A stretch of 64,000 nt of DNA from Bretschneidera sinensis (Eukaryota > Streptophyta > Magnoliopsida > Brassicales > Akaniaceae): assembly GCA_023935145.1 (NCBI GenBank), contig CM043699.1:141094036-141158035 (forward strand), given 5' to 3'. This document shows, one piece after another, positions 46,517 through 62,568 of this stretch. Under the pieces are notes generated by a model. That model did no database searches, was not told the origin of the DNA, and saw only the letters and a program-made list of their open reading frames with translations. The position numbers were made by a program, and so were the translations under genes. Positions within the stretch are counted from its first letter, which is position 1; the number at the start of each line of letters is the position of its first letter.

Positions 46517-48548
46517 TGATGAGAGTCATAAAATGCATCTAAACAATACTTAATTGTTAACACTTTAGGGTTAATCTCGGTCGTAATCGCACTTTTACAT
46601 GTTGATAACTCTAAAGTGTTATTCATAAATCATTGACTTAATTCGATCCATTTTCAGGTGCGTTGAGTACAAAAGAGATGATAAAGCGATCCATGTTTAA
46701 AGCGCCAAAAGATCTTGGGTGTCGGTGCTCGTTTTTGTCCAAGGTTTAGACATTTCCAAAAATGATCTAAAGATGATTAAAAGTCTAAACCAAGGTTGGA
46801 GCAATAAAGTACATTGAGTTAAAAGACTGCACACAAGTGTGTGCATCACTTTGGAACAAGTTAAGGGTAGGCACACTAGTGTGTGCACTTCTGCATACAA
46901 GCTGAAGGAGTTTCACTAAATTGCCAGAATTTCCCGTACAGATCAATCATCTTTGCAGATTAAACCGTATTGATGTAGGAAGAACCAGGAGATGAGCCAT
47001 ATATGCTTAGAAAGATCCGGAAGTCTATTTTCTGGAGAATTTTACGGTTCGAAAAAAGGATTTTTCTAGTGAAAGTTATGGCAGTTTTAGCGGAAACAGT
47101 TCAGGCCTCCAGAACAAAGCCCAGCGCCTCACCTCTCACTGTCCAGCGCCCCAGCGCCCAGGAAAACAAGAGTGAGCGCCTAGGCGCCCATGAACCAGCG
47201 CCTAGGCGCCCAGGCAAACAAGAGAGCGCCTAGGCGCCCATGAACCAGCGCCTAGGCGCCCAGGCAAACAAGAGGAGCGCCTAGGCGCCCATGAACCAGC
47301 GCTGCGCCCCTCAGCTATCAGCGCCGCGCCCCTCGCCAACTAACGCTGCACCTTTACTTTCCAGCGCCCAGGCGCACACTTGGACACATGCACATGCTGC
47401 TGGACCCACCTTCACATTCCAGCCTTCACTTTCCAGCGCCCAGGCGCACGCTCAGACAAAGCCAGCAGCGCGCACATGCTGCTGGACCACCTTCACGTTC
47501 CAGCCTTCACTTTCCAGCAGTGCGCACATGGACTCCAATTCAGACTCAAATTAAGAAAAGCAAAGACAGCTCTCCCTCAGCAGTGCGCACATGGACTCCA
47601 ATTCAGACTCAAATTAAGAAAAGCAAAGACAGCTCTCCCTCGTGGGCTATAAATATATGCTTAAGGTTTGCAGCCGGGGGAGAGCTCGAGGAGAAAAACA
47701 AAGACAGTTTTTGATAGATACAAATTAGAGAAGTTTTTAGCATTTTGTTTAAGTTTTCATGAGTTGGAAATCAAGGAGAGAACATCCACATTGTTCTTCC
47801 ACCTTGAGTTTCATGGCTAACTAATCATCAAACAAGGGAAAGGGATGAATCCTTAGGGTTTTATTGTTCCTTATTTCCTGTTCTTGATTCATTTGTATGG
47901 ACTTATTGTTAAAACGTTGTCTATGATTTACTCTTTGATTAATTAAGAAGGATTTGAGTTCATGTGATAGCTGTATTATATATTCTTCTTCTTTTAGTTT
48001 CTCTCAATCCGGTGATTGCATCCTTCTACTCCACATAAGTCTAGTCAAGCTTTTCTTATGTCAAGTTGTTTGGATGTAATTGATTTCGGTATATTTATCT
48101 TATAGATCGGCCATTACTGTGATATCATTATTGCAATATATTGTCGTTTCTTGCTAATCTATAAGATAAATCATGTGTGCTTGAATTGAAATCAAAGAGT
48201 AATTTGTAGCAATTATATTAGAGATATAAATGTGCTTGATTGAATACTTTCCGATTGCCTGTTTAGGATGTGAAACTTGCAATCGAGATAAAAATTTGAA
48301 TCAAGAGTGGAAATAGGGAACGAACCTAAGGAGGATTCCCGGAACCTTGTTATTTCTTATTTATATTCTTTGTTATATTCGCACAATTCTTTTACACAAT
48401 ATTGCATTATCAAAACTCATATTCTCTCATCTAATCATTATCGTTAGTGTTAAAGTTTACACCTTCTTTCGTAATTAACTTGTTTCCCTGTGGAATCGAC
48501 ACCCCAAAACTATACTACAATAACCGCGTTATGTTTTGGGCGTAATTA
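46517..48548 (+). repeat. 3' LTR of the nested Athila-like element (2,032 bp)
   Basis: Nearly identical to the 5' LTR. Seen by eye: about seven substitutions and one extra 22-bp GC-rich unit (GCGCCTAGGCGCCCATGAAC...) near 47,177. Its last bases are GTAATTA, not GTAATCA, so the terminal dinucleotide is TA instead of CA, a point change after or during insertion. The 63-bp duplication is at 47,516-47,641 and the TATA box at 47,648-47,657. Confidence 0.93.
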
Positions 48549-48553
48549 CTTGG

Positions 48554-49017
48554 GCCTTGATAGATTGCTTGGGTCGATAGCGGATATCAAACTCCCCTAG
48601 CTCGACTACCCATTTTACCATTTTTCCTGAAGCGCTCGGATTATAGAAGACTTGCCTCAAGGGTTGGTCCGTCAAAAGTACGATAGTGTGCTCTTGAAAA
48701 TAAGGTCAGAGTTTTCGGGCGGCTATTACCAGAGCGTAAGCCATTTTTTCAATAGGAGGGTACCTCGTCTCGGCCTCATGGAGAATTCGGCTGACGTAGT
48801 TGATGGGCTTCTGGATACCCTTTTCTTCTCGTACCAGGACAGTGGCCACAGTGCTTGGTCCGGCGGACAGGTAAAGGAAAAGCTCTTCGTTCAGGAGTGG
48901 TTTGGTCAGAAGGGGTGGCGAACTCATGTACTTTTTTAAGTCATCAAACACCTCTTGGTAGCTCTCGGACCAGGCGAAGTTTTTTGCCTTTTTGATAGCC
49001 TGAAAGAAAGGGAGGCA
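48554..49017 (-). pseudogene. RNase H (RT-connected) domain of the Tat-lineage element
   Basis: Reads leftward after the RT stop codon: CLPFFQAIKKAKNFAW, FDDLKKYMSSPPLLTKP, LFLYLSAGPSTVATVLVREE, QKPINYVSRILHEAETRYPP, IEKMAYALVIAARKL. This is the conventional RNase H that follows RT in Ty3/gypsy elements. The first catalytic Asp position reads Ser (YLSAGPS), a degenerate state common in Tat-clade elements that carry a second RNase H. Frameshifts occur around 48,705, and the domain is cut by the nested insertion. Confidence 0.75.
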
Positions 49018-50535
49018 TCATTCCGCCGATTTAGACATGAAACGGCTCAGGGCTGCAATTCGTCCAGTGAGTCGCTGGACTTCTTTCACTAACTTGGGAG
49101 GGGCCATGTTGAGGATAACTTCTATCGTCTCTGTGTTGACCTCTATCCCTCTCTGAGTGACCATGAATCCTACGAACTTGCCTCCGGTTACCCCAAAGGC
49201 ACACTTGGACGGATTCAACCTCATATTATGCTTGCGCAGGACTCCAAAGGCCTCCTCCAGATCGGAATGGTGGTTTCGTGCCTCAGGGCTTTTAACCAGC
49301 ATGTCATCCACATAGATTTCCATATTCTTCCCAATCTGTCTTTTGAATATTCTGTTCACCAACCTCTGGTAGGTTGCCCCAGCATTCTTCAGCCCAAAAG
49401 GCATTACCTTGTAGCAGTATAACCCTCGCTCGGCGACAAAGGCAGTCTTTTCTTGATCGGACTTATGCATGAAGATCTGATTGTAACCAGAGTAGGCGTC
49501 CATGAAAGAGAGGAGTTCATGCCCTGAGGTGGCATCCACCATTTGATCGATCCAGGGAAGAGGGAAGCTGTCTTTGGGGCAAGCTTTGTATAAGTTGGTG
49601 AAATCAATACAGATGCACCACTTTCCACTGGCTTTCTTGACCATAACCACATTAGATAACCACTCAGGATACCTTGCTTCTTTAATGAAACCTGCTTCCA
49701 GCAGCTTGTCCACCTCGGCGTTGATGGCCACCTGACGCTCTGGGGTAAAAGACCTCTTCTTCTGAATGACTGGCTTGTATTCAGGGTCTACGTTTAGGTG
49801 GTGCTCAATGGTTTCAGGATTGACCCCTGGTATGTCTGATGCTGACCAGGCGAACAGATCTTGGTTCCTCCGGAGGAGGCGGAGGAGCTCTTCTCTGGCC
49901 TCCTTTGAGAGGTTTTCTCCTATTTGTATGGTCCTGGTGGGGTCTTCTCCTAGGAGTACAGCGGTCAGTTCCTCGGCGGGTCGGCCTATGGGTGCCATCA
50001 TTTCGTCTTGCAGATCCTCAACTTCAAGTGGTAGGGCCTCGGTCTTTTTTCCTTCTCTGATGGCGCTCAGGTAGCAGGACCGGGAGGCTCTATGATCCCC
50101 CTTTATTACCCCTACACCTTTGCTAGTGGGGAACTTGACCTTCAGGTGATAGGTCGAGACGACGGCCTTTAGCTTGTTGAAGGTGAGACGCCCAATTATC
50201 ATGTTATAGGAGGAGGGTTGTTTTACCACAAGGAACGTAGTCCGTATAGTGGATATTCTTGGTACTGTCCCGGCTGTTACCATGAGGACTATGCTTCCTT
50301 CTGGGAAGACTGGGGATCCTCCGAAGCCGTAGAGGGGGGCAGGGGCAGGTTCTAGACGTCCCTCCTTCAGTTTCATGCGCTGATAGGTATCGTGAAACAG
50401 TATGTCAGCGGAGCTCTCGTTATCGATCAGAACCCGCTGTATCTCACAGTTGGCCACTAGGAGCGCGACTACTATAACGTCATCATGGGGAATCTGCACG
50501 TCCTCCAGGTCATCTTCCGTGAAGGAGATCACCAA
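49018..50535 (-). pseudogene. Protease and reverse transcriptase of the Tat-lineage element
   Basis: A 505-codon open frame. The protease part has LIDNESSADILFHDTYQRMK with the family's D-x-x-S-S-A-D-I-L motif, and PSSYNMIIGR. The RT part runs from PGVNPETIEHHL through ACPKDSFPLPWIDQMVDATS, FMDAYSGYNQI, MPFGLKNAGATYQRLVN and the catalytic IYVDDMLVKS to NPSKCAFGV.GGKFVGFMV. All canonical RT blocks are present, including YVDD. It ends at TGA (49,018-49,020) just before CLPFFQAIKK; the usual codon there is likely CGA, so this is a C-to-T nonsense change. Upstream, a frameshift near 50,535 separates it from the gag linker. Confidence 0.9.
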
Positions 50536-52190
50536 CTTCGTTTTTCTTTTCTTGTGGGGCTGCTGACTGAGGCCACGACCCTGGCATATGCTTTACCGTT
50601 CTGCCCCGAATTATCTCCAGCGGCCGGCCCTCCGCAAATTGTTTTGATGATTCGGGTGGTTGCGGGTACCTCCGGCTTCTTCTGGCGGGACCTCTCCTGT
50701 TTCACCCTGGAGTCTCTCCGACGATTCGGCCTCTCTTGCCAGTGTTGATAAGGGCGTCTGTCATCTCTCCTTGGTGACACGGGGTTTTCATGCCTTCGAG
50801 GCCCAGTGAACTCCTTCAGGTGCCCTCGGTTAATGAGTTTCTCAATCTATTCCTTCAGGTCGTGGCACTCTTCCGTGTCGTGGCCACGGCTTTGGTGGAA
50901 CCGGCACCATTTTTTAGGGTCTCCCCCAAGGGGCTTCTTGGGTGGCCACTATAGGACAGACTTGTCTTGAAGCTGCATGAGGACGTCAGTCCTAGTAGTG
51001 TTGAGGGGAGTGAAGTTGTCGACCCGAGGGTGGGGCCTATACCTGTTCTATTGGTAAGGTTTTTTGGCCACTTCCTTCTGAGGGGCAGGGTCTTTCCTCT
51101 TTCTTTCGGTTTCTCATTCTCTTTCTCTTCCGAAGGCTTGATCATCCTCCGCCAACATGTACTTTTCTGCCCGGGCCAAGATTTCGTTCATGTTTCGGGG
51201 CGGGCACCGAGTTAGCTTGGAGCTAAAGATTCCTGACCTTAATCCGTTTTTTAAAGCCATCACCTGGATGTTGAGATCAAGGTCTGGAATTTCCCAAGCT
51301 ACTATGTTGAACCGGGAAATGTAAGCCCGAAGCCTTTCTCCCTTATGCTGGATAATGTTGAAGATGCTTTCCGAGGTTTTCTTGGGCCCTTTGCTGCTGA
51401 GGAAGTGGGAAGCGAAAGCATAGCTGAGTTCTTTGAAATTACCAATGGTTCCTGGTTTTAAGCGCGAGTACCAAGTGTCTGCCGCCTTTTCAAGAGTCAT
51501 GGGAAAGGCGCGGCACATGATCTGATCTGAGTGCCGATGCAGCACCATCGTTGTTTTATAGTGTTGGAGGTGGTCCATTGGATCCGTAGTGCCGTCATAC
51601 ATTCTGACCTGGGGCATCCTGAAGTTTGGCGGAAGAGGGGTTTCTAGGACGCCTTCCGTGAAAGGGGGGTCTTGGACTCAGAGTTTGTCCATAATACTGA
51701 GATTCTTGTATCTCAGAGCCGAGTCTATTCTTTCCTGCATTTCCTCAAATCGTCTGTCGAGGCTGGGGTTGCCCTTTGAGGTGGAACTTTCTTTGGGCCG
51801 GCTATGGCGCGGTGAGGGCTCAGCACGGGACTGGTCATGTGTTGGGTCATTCCTGCCTGACGACTCGGCCTCTCCCAGAGCTTGGTGGGGAGGATATAAA
51901 GGCTGTCGGCCCCCTTCTCGGACTTGAGCAGCCAGATTGGTTATCATTCTGGACAGTTCTAGGAACTGAGCTTGGGTCACCGGAGCTTGGAGGTGCGCAG
52001 GGGCTCCCTCGTCGTCCGGGGAGTCGGTTTCAGCAAGGTGGGGACGCTGTTCCCTGGCGGGGGTGGCATGCTCTGGGATTGCCGAAAATTCGGATATGGA
52101 TCGGTTACCGTGAACTTCGCCTTAGATGGGAGCCGAGCACGCAACCGGGGCTTCCTTGTTGGCTCTTCTAGCACCGTTCCTTGGCGGCAT
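50536..52190 (-). pseudogene. Gag of the Tat-lineage element (several nonsense codons and frameshifts)
   Basis: Starts MPPRNGARRANKEAPVACSA at 52,190. It then gives TQAQFLELSRMITNLAAQVR, the Retrotrans_gag core MYDGTTDPMDHLQHYKTTM, CRAFPMTLEKAADTWYSRLK, FKELSYAFASHFL and GERLRAYISRFN, and a variant zinc-binding segment KWCRFHQSRGHDTEECHDLK. Stops: TAA about 20 codons in, TGA at about 51,678 (DKL-VQDPPF), one near 51,114, and TAG within DLKE-IEKLINRGHL (likely CAG to TAG). Gag binds and packages element RNA in this family. The frame is otherwise mostly continuous. Confidence 0.85.
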
Positions 52191-52245
52191 CGTGACAGAT
52201 GAGTTCTTTCATTTCTTCGCTTCTATTACAGCGAGAGATTGTTTG

Positions 52246-52263
52246 TTCCCACATACGGCGCCA
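52246..52263 (-). other. Primer binding site of the Tat-lineage element
   Basis: In element orientation the sequence is TGGCGCCGTATGTGGGAA, three bases from the end of the 5' LTR (52,267-52,977 on the + strand). It matches the common plant Ty3/gypsy PBS form TGGCGCCGT(C/A)TGTGGGAA, and its position confirms the minus-strand orientation. Confidence 0.8.
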
Positions 52264-52266
52264 ATC

Positions 52267-52977
52267 TGTTGATGCCGTATATTGTTTGGTGCTGACGTGG
52301 TTGGTAAGCTGGTGTGGGCTGGGATCCGCGTGGCTTGTGAGCTGGGCTCGGCCCGGAGGGTGATTCGGCCTGGGTCCTGCACAAGTGACAAGTACAAATT
52401 GAAGGCCCTCGGAAGGAGGGGATGGGGAGACCTCCGAAGGCGCTCCGATGCTTAAGTTAGCATAAATTCAAGGGAGGAGTCGCGGGTTTGAGAGAGGAAC
52501 CGAGGACTCTTTAGAAAATTAAATGGGGTGTGTGTGCGTCCACCTTAATCCCTTTTCGTTATGTCCATACCTTGGCCTATTTATAGTCGTCTGCTGGTGG
52601 AAAGGATATGATTGCGAGCCTAGGAGAGGGGACTCTGTAGGGCGGTCGTAGGGTGGCGGGTGGCCATAAGGTTGTGGAGTGGCTAGTCCCTGTAGGGTGG
52701 CTAGTGTTGATAGGGGAGATCTTGGTGTAGGTCGGCTGGGTCATTCTTCGCGGGTTTGGGGATTCTTGCTGGGCTGTGGAGCATACTTGATTGTTTGTCC
52801 GGGCCGGGGTGTTCTTTGAGTCAGCTGGGCTGGGTCACCCTTCCGGGTGTCCGAACTTATCTAGGCCGCAGGTTTGAGCCGGGTCTGGAGTTTGCTTAGG
52901 CCAGAACAAGCCTGTCGAGTTTGGTGTTTGTTTGGGCCTTGGTGTCTGTTTGGGCCAGTGTTTTTTAGGCCTTATCA
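52267..52977 (-). repeat. 5' LTR of the Tat-lineage element (right copy)
   Basis: 711 bp, the same length as the left copy, with about 13 substitutions and no indel seen. The element's TATA box is the complement of 52,577-52,586. GTTTT follows at 52,978-52,982. Confidence 0.93.
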
Positions 52978-53559
52978 GTTTTGTTTTGATTTTTCCTACC
53001 AAATCCTGTTTGATTTATTTCTTTCTTCAATTCAAATTTCTTAGCAAAAAGTTATAAATTTTTTTATCCAATATTAGAGATAGTACCATCATTCAACTAT
53101 AATAGCAAGATGTCATTACATTTGAGGTGTTGGTGATCATCAATGTTAAGAAATTGCTGAAAGGAACATAAAAGGCAAGGAAGTGATCCACGGGTAGTTT
53201 TAAGTGCTACGTGGTGAGTTAAATTTACTTTTAGTAATCGAGACCAATAAAAATATGAATTTATGATATTTGAATAAATTATTGAATTAAAATGATTTAA
53301 CGTTGTACTTTTTGATAAGTATGGTAATTGGTTTGGGATTTAATAATATGTTGAATATTAATTATATGAATAACTGAAAAATATGTTGAGAAGTTATATG
53401 AAATTTCTAAAAATATGATTGAAAAAATTAGATGATGTATGAGGAGATGATTTAATGAATATGATAAAAATAATAATTTTGAGAAAGAGCTGAATAGCTA
53501 AATTGAATGCTTGAATGTATCATTGTTTTTATATTATTGCTCATATGCATAAAATAAAA

Positions 53560-53801
53560 GACTGGAAGGCAGTTGGTCTAGTTGAAAATAAAAAAATCGG
53601 GAAGACAGCTGGTCTAACTGAAAATAAAAGAACCGAGAAGGCAGCCGGTCTAGCTGAAAATAAAGAACTGAAAAGGCAGTCGGTCTAACTGAAAATAAAA
53701 TAACCGAGAAGGCAGCTGGTCTAGTTGAAAATAAAAGAACCGATAAGGTAGTCGGTCTAGCTGAAAATAAAAGAACTAGGAAGGCAGCCAGTCTAGCTGA
53801 A
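53560..53801. repeat. ~36-bp minisatellite (~7 copies) inside the solo LTR
   Basis: The unit resembles GAACCGAGAAGGCAGC(T/C)GGT followed by CTAG(T/C)TGAAAATAAAA, repeated seven times with small length changes (35-38 bp). The minus-strand open frame through it (53,534-53,893) is a repeat artefact, with a 12-residue period of FS.RP/LD type. Confidence 0.85.
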
Positions 53802-54726
53802 ACATGTTGACATGTGGGAAGACGTTCCCAAATGATAATATGAAACGATCTGATAAGAAAGAAAGAAAGAAAACTTAAATTCATACATTGCATTTGTTTT
53901 AATCATTGATTATTATTGATTGAGATGCTAAAACATCAGTTTGATTGTGATATGATTGATAGAAAAATGAGTATCACAGAGAGACATATATGATAAGAAA
54001 TAAATATTATAGTATGATATGATAAAAATTGATTTGCTTAATTGATTATATGTTGTGAACCCCATAACAAGGTAAATAATGATGTTCAATTGAAATTTTC
54101 AATATGATTAAATATATGAGAAGAAAAATTGATATGTTTGATGATTAATTTAAGATGAGATTGATAAATGGTTGGAATTATAATAGGATGTTATTATTGA
54201 TTTATGTGAGATGATAGATGAATGAATATAGAAAGATTATTTGAAAGATTGAATGATTATCTGTGAAGAAATATATGATTTATATTGGTAAATTAGAAAC
54301 GATTGAATTATAAGATGTGACTAGAAGTATATAATCGAATACTTCTAGTAAATTTAATTCACTAAGCTTGTGAAGCTCACTCCTCATTGTTGAAAATTTT
54401 CAGGCAGTGGGCAGGGCAGAAAGAGTTTATAGCTGATAGCAGAGTAACTACCTTAAGTAAATCCTGTGGTAAAGTCCTTAGACATTGTAAGAAAGAAGAA
54501 AGAAAAGTTTGTAATAAAAATCTTTTCATGCATTTTGTTATATGTATATATTGTTCCTGAACAGATGATGATAAGATATCTTCTTTGAGAAGAGTTAAGG
54601 ATTGGATGAAAATTTTTAATTTCAGTTGATATATTTTTGTATTGTTGCATATATGTGTCGTGCTAGGATTTCAAAATGTGACACCGTCTCGAGGGTGGTC
54701 AACCCGGGATGGGTCGTTACACGTAG

Positions 54727-54985
54727 GTGGCCTTGTTAAGGGAGTAATAATTTCCATAGTTTTATTGGGTTTTGCTGTATGTTTTATGACCAGAGTGCGA
54801 CATTGATATATGAGTGTGTTTATGTATGTGTGTGTCTGTATGTTGCTAATTTACTTAATTGTAGGAGTATGTTAGCATGTGCCACAACCTTTATAAACTA
54901 TAATACCCTTGAATACAAACGAAAAAGTATGATTATTTTTGTAATTTTATTTAAAATTTTTTTAAAAAGAAAATAGATTAGAAAA
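54727..54985. other. AT-rich intergenic sequence right of the solo LTR
   Basis: This host sequence resumes after the CGTAG duplication. There are no recognised features, only short T/A-rich ORFs. Confidence 0.4.
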
Positions 54986-56165
54986 ATTAAAATTGGCATG
55001 AGCCAGATTTCATAGTATGAGCAAAAATTCAATTTTTGATCTGTTTATGGTCTTGGTTTTTTGAAATGCTCGCAAAATATATAGATCTAACAAAAGCTCC
55101 CTCAATTTGCGATGGGGTTGATGGCAATGCTTGAAGAGGGAGGGTCGATGGTGGTGGGGCTTCCTACTTCCATTTGGTAGTTCTTGACAAAAGTTTTTTA
55201 CTACATCAAACAAGTAACTTCCAAGGTATTATTCAAACTATTACAATATTCTTTTACAAAGAATTTATCTTTAAAGTATTTAACTGCTAAACACTCACAA
55301 GAATTACACCAACTTTTTCTATTACAAGGATTAGAATTAATGAGTTGAGTTTGGTACAAGAGAGATCATATTTAATGCTTACAATTGAAGAATATCTCTC
55401 TTCAAAAAACAAAACTTTAACAATGGCTCAAGAAAAAGTTTTGAAAGCTTTGAAGAATTATAAATGAACTCTAGAAGAATTTGATTGTTAGAAACGCTCA
55501 TTTATAAAGGGTTTTTATAGTCATAACCCAATACGGTCGTTAGACACAAAGAATAATCGTTTGGAGTATTAAATGCTCTGTTCCATGCATCAATTTTTGA
55601 AAACTAACAGTTATTTTCGAAGGTCCAATTGGTTGTGTCCTAGATTGACTGGGTTTTTATAAATATGGGAAAACTAGACAACATGGTAGGATCTAGTCGA
55701 CTGTGTTTTTGTTTAGTCGATCGAAAGAACTTTCTAGTCTTCATACAGTCGATTGGACAATTCATGCAGTCAACTAGCTTTGACGACAAAAGGTTCTAAG
55801 GCCAACATCCAGTTGATTTCATCAAGAGTCTAGTTGACCGAGTCTTTTTAAAAACAGATTTTTACAAATCACTTTTGTATAACTTTTTTTTTATTTTATA
55901 TAAAATTGTTTGGATTTTAATAAAAGTATTTTGAAATTAGAATGAGCCAATTTAAAGCTAAGTACTTGAAAGGAGATTACATAAATATGAACTGCCTTGA
56001 AAACTACAAAGTTTGGACTTTCTTCGAGGTGTATGTGTATCTGTTAACCTTTTAAAACAGTTATAAGACACCTTAAAAACTAAGACACTTAAATAAAGGT
56101 TGTTAGATCACTTTTAAGTTAGATTTGTAATCATCAAACTAAATACGACGTCAACAATTCTAAAT
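54986..56165 (-). other. Possible LTR-derived sequence, minus orientation (tentative)
   Basis: A region with a TATA-like word on the minus strand (complement of TTTATAAAGGGTTTTTATAG, about 55,502-55,521). Repeated pseudo-palindromic phrases built on GTCGACT/AGTCGATT (about 55,690-55,850) recall the R-U5 region of some plant copia LTRs. I could not find matching termini or a target duplication, so the identity and borders are open. Confidence 0.25.
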
Positions 56166-56830
56166 TTTGGTGGTCTAGAAACACAGGGACTACAAATTTT
56201 GTTTTTTTTGTTTTAGTTGTGATCATCACTAACAATTCAAAACCCCCACCCCCTGTAAAAAAAAGAAGGAAAAAACACTAACAATTCATATTTTTGAAAA
56301 AAATTATACAAAACAGAATTCTAAAATATATATGTATGTTATTTACATTTATGTACCAAAAAATATATTATTTACAGTTTTACATCAATAAATGCTTATA
56401 TGAATATATAGGTGCATACGGAGTTTCGTCCTTGAAATTACATGATCCTCCGTTTGATTTTCATGATATATAAATTATAAGGGGTGTTATTAGCACTCCA
56501 AAAACACGAGAAAAAAATGTGAGATTATCAATTTATCATTTAATCCAATTTAATCTTTCGATTTAATATCCATCAACATTATAAAAGATGTAATACTAAA
56601 ATAATTTTATTTTATTTTTTTCTCTCACTTTTTCACTCAATTAAACAAAAATAGAAAATAAAATTATCTTCTTTTACTCTTAATTTTACATGATCTCCCT
56701 TGAACAAATAAAAAAACACATATTCTTAGTTTATTTCCTAGGTTTTATTTACTCCAACCTTTTCCTCTCCTATTAAAATACCTAATAGACAAAAAGAGAT
56801 GTACGCAGTCGTTACCGCAGAAGATCACTT
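56166..56830. other. AT-rich intergenic sequence upstream of the helicase promoter
   Basis: Very AT-rich with a few simple-sequence stretches. No ORF or repeat border was recognised. Confidence 0.4.
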
Positions 56831-56838
56831 CCAATCAC

Positions 56839-57019
56839 TATATACCTCTCCACGTTAAACCCTTTTCTCCCTCAGCCCCTATACCCTAATTCTAAAACCC
56901 TAAGCCCTAACATTGTCTCTGTCTCTTTCCTTCTCATACCAAAACCCTAAACTCTGACCCCAGTTTCTCTACCTGAATAATCGGTCCTCAGTTTCTTTAC
57001 CTGAATAATCTGTCCCAAA
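56839..57019 (+). promoter_or_regulatory. TATA box, telo-box motifs and 5' leader of the helicase gene
   Basis: TATATA at 56,839-56,844 lies about 180 bp upstream of the start codon. AAACCCTAA (telo-box) occurs at 56,895-56,903 and 56,942-56,950, within a CCCTAA-rich leader. Telo-boxes are common in promoters and leaders of plant translation and housekeeping genes. A ~28-bp near-perfect tandem duplication (CAGTTTCT(C/T)TACCTGAATAA...) occupies 56,961-57,017, directly before the ATG. Confidence 0.6.

Positions 57020-62568
<5,549 letters not shown>

Larger units (their letters stand above)
39801..48548 (+). mobile_element. Athila-like GAG-PRO non-autonomous LTR retrotransposon nested in the Tat element
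   Basis: LTRs at 39,801-41,810 and 46,517-48,548 flank an interior of about 4.7 kb. CTTGG duplications (39,796-39,800 and 48,549-48,553) prove insertion into the RNase H coding region of the host element. The interior has a PBS, one long intact Gag-protease ORF, then about 1.76 kb without RT, RNase H or integrase, and a G-rich tract at the 3' LTR. The PBS TGGCGCCGTTGCCGGGGA and the DLGAS protease motif point to the Athila lineage. The LTRs differ at about 7 positions plus one 22-bp unit, so the insertion is young. Confidence 0.93.
18641..52977 (-). mobile_element. Tat/Ogre-lineage Ty3/gypsy LTR retrotransposon, 34.3 kb, with a nested insertion and tandem array
   Basis: 711-bp LTRs (18,641-19,351 and 52,267-52,977) are flanked by GTTTT duplications (18,636-18,640 and 52,978-52,982). 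The element reads on the minus strand in the order PBS, gag, protease, RT, RNase H, second RNase H, integrase, antisense ORF, tandem array, polypurine tract, LTR. Without the 8.75-kb nested element it is about 25.6 kb, in the Ogre size range. A second RNase H, an antisense ORF downstream of integrase and tandem repeats before the 3' LTR are recognised traits of the Tat lineage. Many nonsense changes and frameshifts make it non-autonomous now. The LTRs differ at about 13 of 711 positions by eye (about 1.8%). Confidence 0.92.
18306..54721 (+). mobile_element. Solo LTR of a Tekay/Del-type Ty3/gypsy element, split by a nested element
   Basis: The LTR starts TGTAATACTCGTGTTTTTAA at 18,306 and ends GGTCGTTACA at 54,721, with complementary TGTAA/TTACA termini. 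It is flanked by identical CGTAG duplications (18,301-18,305 and 54,722-54,726). The left part is 18,306-18,635; the right part resumes at 52,978 or 52,983 depending on how the inner GTTTT duplication is counted. Excluding the nested element and one duplication copy, the LTR is about 2.07 kb. The start and end phrases are typical of Tekay/Del LTRs. No gag or pol of this family lies in the window, so it is a solo LTR formed by intra-element recombination before the second insertion. Confidence 0.85.

Noticed and set aside
49766..50748. Plus-strand ORFs opposite the Tat protease/RT and gag
   Set aside because: They are antisense shadows of the minus-strand gag-pol frame and have no domain.
53534..53893. 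119-codon minus-strand ORF with a 12-residue repeat
   Set aside because: The open frame is created by the 36-bp minisatellite (12 codons) in a solo LTR.
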